DNA of 7,032 nt. It comes from Candidatus Taylorbacteria bacterium RIFCSPLOWO2_01_FULL_50_130 (lineage in GTDB: Bacteria > Patescibacteriota > Minisyncoccia > Phycocordibacterales > UBA10002). A model generated the notes under the pieces. The model saw nothing but the letters and a program-made list of their open reading frames with translations, did no database searches and was not told the DNA's origin. Both the position numbers and the translations under genes were made by a program. The DNA lies in contig MHSB01000003.1 of NCBI GenBank assembly GCA_001821155.1, positions 1-7,032 on the forward strand. Reading direction: 5' to 3'. Each line of letters opens with the position of its first letter. Position 1 is the first letter of the stretch. Below are positions 4,458-7,032 of the stretch, in pieces.

Positions 4458-4991
4458 GGGCGGAATGTACCCGACAACGTTGTTTTTTGAGTATCGCCCG
4501 TTTTTTTTGTAGCTCTGCTTCGGCTGGCTGGAGAGCGGCGAGAAAGTAAGCTGGGCAATCGCCATTCCGGGACGGAGAATAATCGGCACGTTGTTGAGAT
4601 TGCAGAGTTCCAGCGCAACTTGGAGGAAATGCCCGGGATTGATGAGCGCCGCGCTGTTGTGCACCAAAAGGCCGATGCGTGCGAGCGAGCTTTTGCCGTT
4701 CACTTCAATTAAATAGTGGTCGGAGCCGAAATAGTCTTTGGAGTAGCCCAAAATGGAGACGCCCGGGTGGAGCACGAACGCTTCACCATCCGCGACGCGC
4801 ACGTCATGCGTCTTGGGAAAGACTTTGTTCGCGGGGTCAATGAACGTTGAGGTATGCGCGTCATTCACGAGAAAGTTGTTGCCGAGCACGATGTCGTAGC
4901 TCGCCGGCTGGAGCCTTGTTTCATCAAACGGCTCAATCGTGATGGCCTTCCGCTTGACCTCTCGCTTGATGTCCACGTCGCTCAAAAACAT
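4428..4991 (-). CDS. dcd: dCTP deaminase
   Basis: Dcd deaminates dCTP to dUTP and so feeds thymidylate synthesis; bifunctional relatives go directly to dUMP. The 187 residues show the trimeric dUTPase-like fold signature: LQPASYDIVLGN (28-39), AFVLHPG (71-77), GKSSLARIGLLVH (99-111, with the conserved SS and R105), ALELCN with the catalytic glutamate E128, and the conserved LRPGMAIAQLTF (139-150). The usual IDPG motif reads INPG (N118), a small deviation. I place the start at the ATG at 4991 (MFLSDVDIKREVK), which fits the family; a longer in-frame reading from 5054 only translates the upstream repeat as Cys/Val/Leu-rich residues. An AAGG lies just 2 nt before this ATG, too close to be ideal, so TTG two codons in is an alternative start. 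No dut gene is seen in the window. Confidence 0.95.
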   Translation of the reverse strand: MFLSDVDIKREVKRKAITIEPFDETRLQPASYDIVLGNNFLVNDAHTSTFIDPANKVFPKTHDVRVADGEAFVLHPGVSILGYSKDYFGSDHYLIEVNGKSSLARIGLLVHNSAALINPGHFLQVALELCNLNNVPIILRPGMAIAQLTFSPLSSQPKQSYKKNGRYSKNNVVGYIPPKVISSRKKK

Positions 4992-5016
4992 AACCTTATG
5001 AAAACACAAATTAATC

Positions 5017-5132
5017 AAAGCACAAAGCACAAACAAAACACAGAGCACAAACATCCTAAAACTGGAGAAGAGCGGGGATGGTTTGGCGTTTCTAAGTTTT
5101 GTGCTTTGTTTGGGTTTTGTGTATTGTGCTTT
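5017..5132. repeat. Imperfect long foldback between the CYTH gene and dcd
   Basis: The left arm (5017-5059), beginning with two AAAGCAC heptamers, and the right arm (5093-5132) are imperfect inverted copies of an A/C-rich sequence with short indels. They enclose about 33 bp. The right arm overlaps the TAA of the CYTH gene by 2 bp, and the left arm ends near the dcd start. The structure could form a long hairpin in the transcript. The 7-bp periodicity is clear only in part. Confidence 0.65.
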
Positions 5133-5796
5133 ATTCTACAACAAACACCCGCTCTGTTCCATAATACTCTTGCCAGTGTTCATTATAGAACTTGAACATC
5201 CGCTCAAGCCGCTCCTGCGGCAACTCTTCCGCCCCGACCTCCGCCATAAAACGCAAAATTTCTTCCTTTGCTTTGGCCGTGTCGCTTTCGCGGGCAACTT
5301 GCTTCTCAAACTCGGCGAGGTATCCGTAACCGGCATTTTTGTCTATGGAAATCAGAAGGTCGCCGAGCACATATTCTTCCCTTTCGCGAGACCACTTTGC
5401 TTCATACGAGACACCGGCGGAGAGCAAGAGTCTATCAAGCTCGTCGAGTGTTTTATTTACTGGCGCTTCTATCTCAATTCTTGAAACGCCGTTGGCGCTC
5501 GTATCGTCCCCGACCGATGCTTTGGCTACGAGAAGTACCTTACCATCGGCCTGTCGTGTTCGAAGAGAAATTTTCGTGCCATCCGAAAGAATCTTTTGTA
5601 ACAGCTTGCCGCTCTGCTCGTCCAAAAACGGGATGATTGCTGCCTGGAGCTTTGCGTGGTCTTCAGGCACGATAAAATAGTGGTTCAGCTGGCTGTGCTT
5701 CCCGAGTACCCGAGCCTTTTTCTCCATGAGTTTCTTACGGAGTGTTTCGGCGCGTTCTTTATTGCCAAGGAGGGATTTGATTTCTATTTCAAACAT
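5131..5796 (-). CDS. CYTH-domain protein (CyaB / thiamine-triphosphatase-like)
   Basis: CYTH proteins form a beta-tunnel that binds triphosphorylated substrates with divalent metal; known activities include tripolyphosphatase, thiamine triphosphatase and class IV adenylate cyclase. The signature ExExK is EIEIK at residues 3-7. Further charged tunnel residues follow in order: LRTR (78-81), K92 in AKAS, RIEIE (106-110), KWSREREEY (134-142), ISID (149-152) and GYLAEFE (158-164). At 221 aa it is a single domain plus a short helical tail. The substrate cannot be told from the sequence. The ATG at 5796 is fixed by the family start, but no Shine-Dalgarno is visible. A decayed insertion sequence begins only 15 bp upstream, so the original leader and promoter were probably displaced. 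No link to dTTP synthesis is known. Confidence 0.93.
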   Translation of the reverse strand: MFEIEIKSLLGNKERAETLRKKLMEKKARVLGKHSQLNHYFIVPEDHAKLQAAIIPFLDEQSGKLLQKILSDGTKISLRTRQADGKVLLVAKASVGDDTSANGVSRIEIEAPVNKTLDELDRLLLSAGVSYEAKWSREREEYVLGDLLISIDKNAGYGYLAEFEKQVARESDTAKAKEEILRFMAEVGAEELPQERLERMFKFYNEHWQEYYGTERVFVVE

Positions 5797-5811
5797 GAAT
5801 AATGACAGATA

Positions 5812-6069
5812 GAGGTCATCTAAAAACCACCCAAACCGTAAGGCATAATAATGATAGGACTAATTAACGGTTCTGTCATTATGTTCAAAAAAAGACAAGG
5901 AAGGTTGAGCAACGCATCGCGTGCCTGGACCAGAACCGGCGACTCGGCTATCTGTATGAAAAAACGAGAGACACCTACGAAACCTTCCTCACGCTTGCCC
6001 GCATTCGCTGTTATGTGAGAAGATTAGCGTGCTGCAGAAAGACGAAAAGAGGAGTTTTTAGATGACCTC
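5812..6069 (+). mobile_element. Internally deleted IS5-type insertion sequence
   Basis: A 16-bp perfect inverted repeat, GAGGTCATCTAAAAAC, lies at 5812-5827 and inverted at 6054-6069. A TA dinucleotide sits outside each end (5810-5811 and 6070-6071), which fits the TA-type duplications of the IS427 group of IS5. Between the ends, only the C-terminal part of a transposase remains, and its stop codon falls inside the right repeat, as is common in this family. At 258 bp it is far shorter than a complete element, so most of the transposase gene has been lost. Family placement is inferred from the protein tail and the end structure. Confidence 0.75.
5868..6065 (+). pseudogene. Transposase C-terminal fragment (IS5-like DDE)
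   Basis: The plus-strand frame reads KVEQRIACLDQNRRLGYLYE, then KTRDTYETFLTLARIRCYVR and RLACCRKTKRGVFR before TGA at 6063-6065. This matches the C-terminal pattern of IS5-type transposases, in which a catalytic Glu precedes an A-W/C-L-x3-RRL-x3-YE block and a closing helix ends RRL. An in-frame TAA lies at 5865-5867 and no N-terminal or central DDE region is found upstream. It is not functional. It is the only feature encoded on the plus strand. Confidence 0.75.
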
Positions 6070-6120
6070 TATGAAGTCATCCCCCCAAAATACCCAGCGC
6101 ATAAAATCGGCCCTCTTCGG

Positions 6121-6245
6121 GACTCCCTTTAGGAAAGGGAGATTCCTCGCCCCTAAATCCTCCTTTTCTAAAGGAGGTGTCCGCCGCGGCGGACGGAGGA
6201 TTTAAATCCTTCGGCCTCTCGGCCACTCCCTTTAGGAAAGAAAGG
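6121..6245. repeat. Cluster of palindromic repeats
   Basis: This stretch is nearly all palindrome. It holds two direct copies of ACTCCCTTTAGGAAAG (6122-6137, 6225-6240), a CCTCCTTT/AAAGGAGG hairpin (6159-6177), the 16-bp perfect palindrome GTCCGCCGCGGCGGAC (6179-6194), an outer pair TAAATCCTCC/GGAGGATTTA (6154-6163 and 6195-6204) enclosing both, and the palindrome GGATTTAAATCC (6198-6209). It lies directly downstream of the peptidoglycan-binding gene and may serve as its transcript end. An apparent 60-aa frame through it is an artefact of the repeats. The 5' bases 6072-6120 hold nothing I recognise. Confidence 0.8.
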
Positions 6246-6255
6246 GGGATTTTGT

Positions 6256-7032
6256 TCACCGCAGGATGTTGGCTTTTCTTATGGTGGCGGGGCCGAAATA
6301 GCCGGTGCCCTTTTTGAGGTTGACGGGGATAAGGATGTCCGCTGCGTAGGCGTCCTGGAATTTTATCACGGCTCGGTAGGTTGCCGGGCCGAAGAAGGTC
6401 GTTTCTTTGCCAGATGATCCGGGGCCGGTCGCCGCAATGGTAAAGCCGCGGGCGTTAAGAAATTCCTGGAGCGTTTTTACATCGGCTCCTTTCATGCCGA
6501 GGCTAAGGGGGCGGGTGAATAATGCGGCGGCAATTGAGGCCGGAAGGTTGGAGACCGGCGAGGGAGACGGCGCTCCCAAAAGTGTCAGGCGGACGTTGTC
6601 TATGACTGATTGATTGGCATTGAAGGCGATGAGAAGTTTGACGATGGAGTCTATTTGAGAGCAGGTGAGCTTGCGGAAGGATGAGTTCGCGCAGACCGGC
6701 GCTTGGAGAGTGACTGGGGTTGTTGGAGCGGCTGTGGCTACTGTCGTGGTTGCCATCGGCGTCGTTGGCACTACTACTGGAGGCAAGTACCCTCCACCTC
6801 CACCACCGCCACCGCCACCGCCCGAAGCGGGCGGAGGAGGTGCGGTTTCGATGACTGTCACGGAAACAGTGGCCGTGGCGTAGTTAAAAGCCGTGTCGCG
6901 GGCGATTGCAGATATTGCATGACTGCCCGCTCCCGCCTGCCAGGAGAAGGCGAAGGGAGAAGTTGTGGCGAAATCGTTTACATATGTGCCGTCTATGGCG
7001 AATCGAACGCCGTATAAAGAGCTGTCGGAAGA
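6256..7032 (-). CDS. Secreted Ig-like / peptidoglycan-binding protein, C-terminal part
   Basis: Only the last 258 residues are present; the frame stays open to the window edge, and a GTG at 6861 is internal, not a start. In order: the end of a bacterial Ig-like domain (YGVRFAIDGTYV, then FSWQAGAGSHAISAIARD and NYATATVSVTV, residues 7-60); a linker with PPPP and eleven consecutive glycines encoded at 6790-6822; a Pro/Thr/Ala-rich stretch; a small segment with two cysteines (PVCANSSFRKLTCSQ); and a C-terminal peptidoglycan_binding_1-type domain (FTRPLSLGMKGADVKTLQEF, then FFGPATYRAVIKFQDAY and GTGYFGPATIRKANIL). This architecture is common in Parcubacteria surface proteins. It probably anchors an extracellular adhesive module to the cell wall. 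The signal peptide should lie upstream, outside the window. It seems unrelated to the nucleotide genes. Confidence 0.88.
   Translation of the reverse strand, partial: SSDSSLYGVRFAIDGTYVNDFATTSPFAFSWQAGAGSHAISAIARDTAFNYATATVSVTVIETAPPPPASGGGGGGGGGGGYLPPVVVPTTPMATTTVATAAPTTPVTLQAPVCANSSFRKLTCSQIDSIVKLLIAFNANQSVIDNVRLTLLGAPSPSPVSNLPASIAAALFTRPLSLGMKGADVKTLQEFLNARGFTIAATGPGSSGKETTFFGPATYRAVIKFQDAYAADILIPVNLKKGTGYFGPATIRKANILR

Noticed and set aside
4992..5054. A longer dcd start adding 21 residues
   Set aside because: The extra residues are Cys/Val/Leu-rich translation of the A/C-rich foldback; family homology begins at the ATG at 4991.
5796..5886. An inverted match between the CYTH leader and the IS remnant (11-12 bp around CTGTCATTAT)
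   Set aside because: It is short and A/T-rich, matches of this size are expected by chance in a window this long, and it does not coincide with the IS ends.
6077..6259. A 60-aa minus-strand frame
   Set aside because: It is composed entirely of palindromic repeat sequence, so its residues reflect the repeats and not a gene.

Overview
The window looks like accessory-rich chromosome from a Patescibacteria/CPR (Parcubacteria-like) bacterium. This is inferred from compact, mostly co-oriented genes, a secreted protein with an Ig-like domain plus a C-terminal peptidoglycan-binding domain, a small four-helix-bundle protein, a stand-alone GIY-YIG nuclease, and abundant foldback and heptamer repeats between genes. 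No 16S or ribosomal marker is present, so the assignment is soft. TGA, TAG and TAA all act as stops, so the code is standard.

Nearly all real genes lie on the minus strand. In transcription order (right to left): a secreted Ig-like/peptidoglycan-binding protein (6256-7032, 5' end outside the window); a cluster of palindromic repeats; a decayed IS5-type insertion sequence (5812-6069, plus strand); a CYTH-domain protein (5131-5796); a foldback; dcd (4428-4991); a four-helix-bundle protein between opposed heptamer arrays (3986-4390); thyA (2985-3983); an unrecognised 164-aa protein (2323-2817); a MITE (2094-2237); glyA (845-2041); a GIY-YIG nuclease gene broken by a second copy of the same MITE (384-826); and the N-terminal part of tmk (1-313).

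The core genes form a dTTP pathway. Dcd makes dUTP from dCTP. GlyA makes 5,10-methylene-THF. ThyA uses it to turn dUMP into dTMP. Tmk phosphorylates dTMP. A dihydrofolate reductase and a dUTPase are needed but are not seen here.

The most interesting region is the glyA-tmk junction. A second, diverged serine hydroxymethyltransferase C-terminus (310-360) ends in a TGA that overlaps the tmk ATG, so it appears to be the original end of glyA. Between it and the present glyA end sits the GIY-YIG gene, bracketed by a 23-bp imperfect inverted repeat that also supplies the present glyA stop codon. The GIY-YIG gene was later hit by a MITE with a perfect 13-bp TIR and a 5-bp target duplication. Removing the MITE and one duplication restores the frame across the insertion point. 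This nested structure suggests a small GIY-YIG cassette that settled at the 3' end of a housekeeping gene, together with exchange or duplication of that gene's tail.
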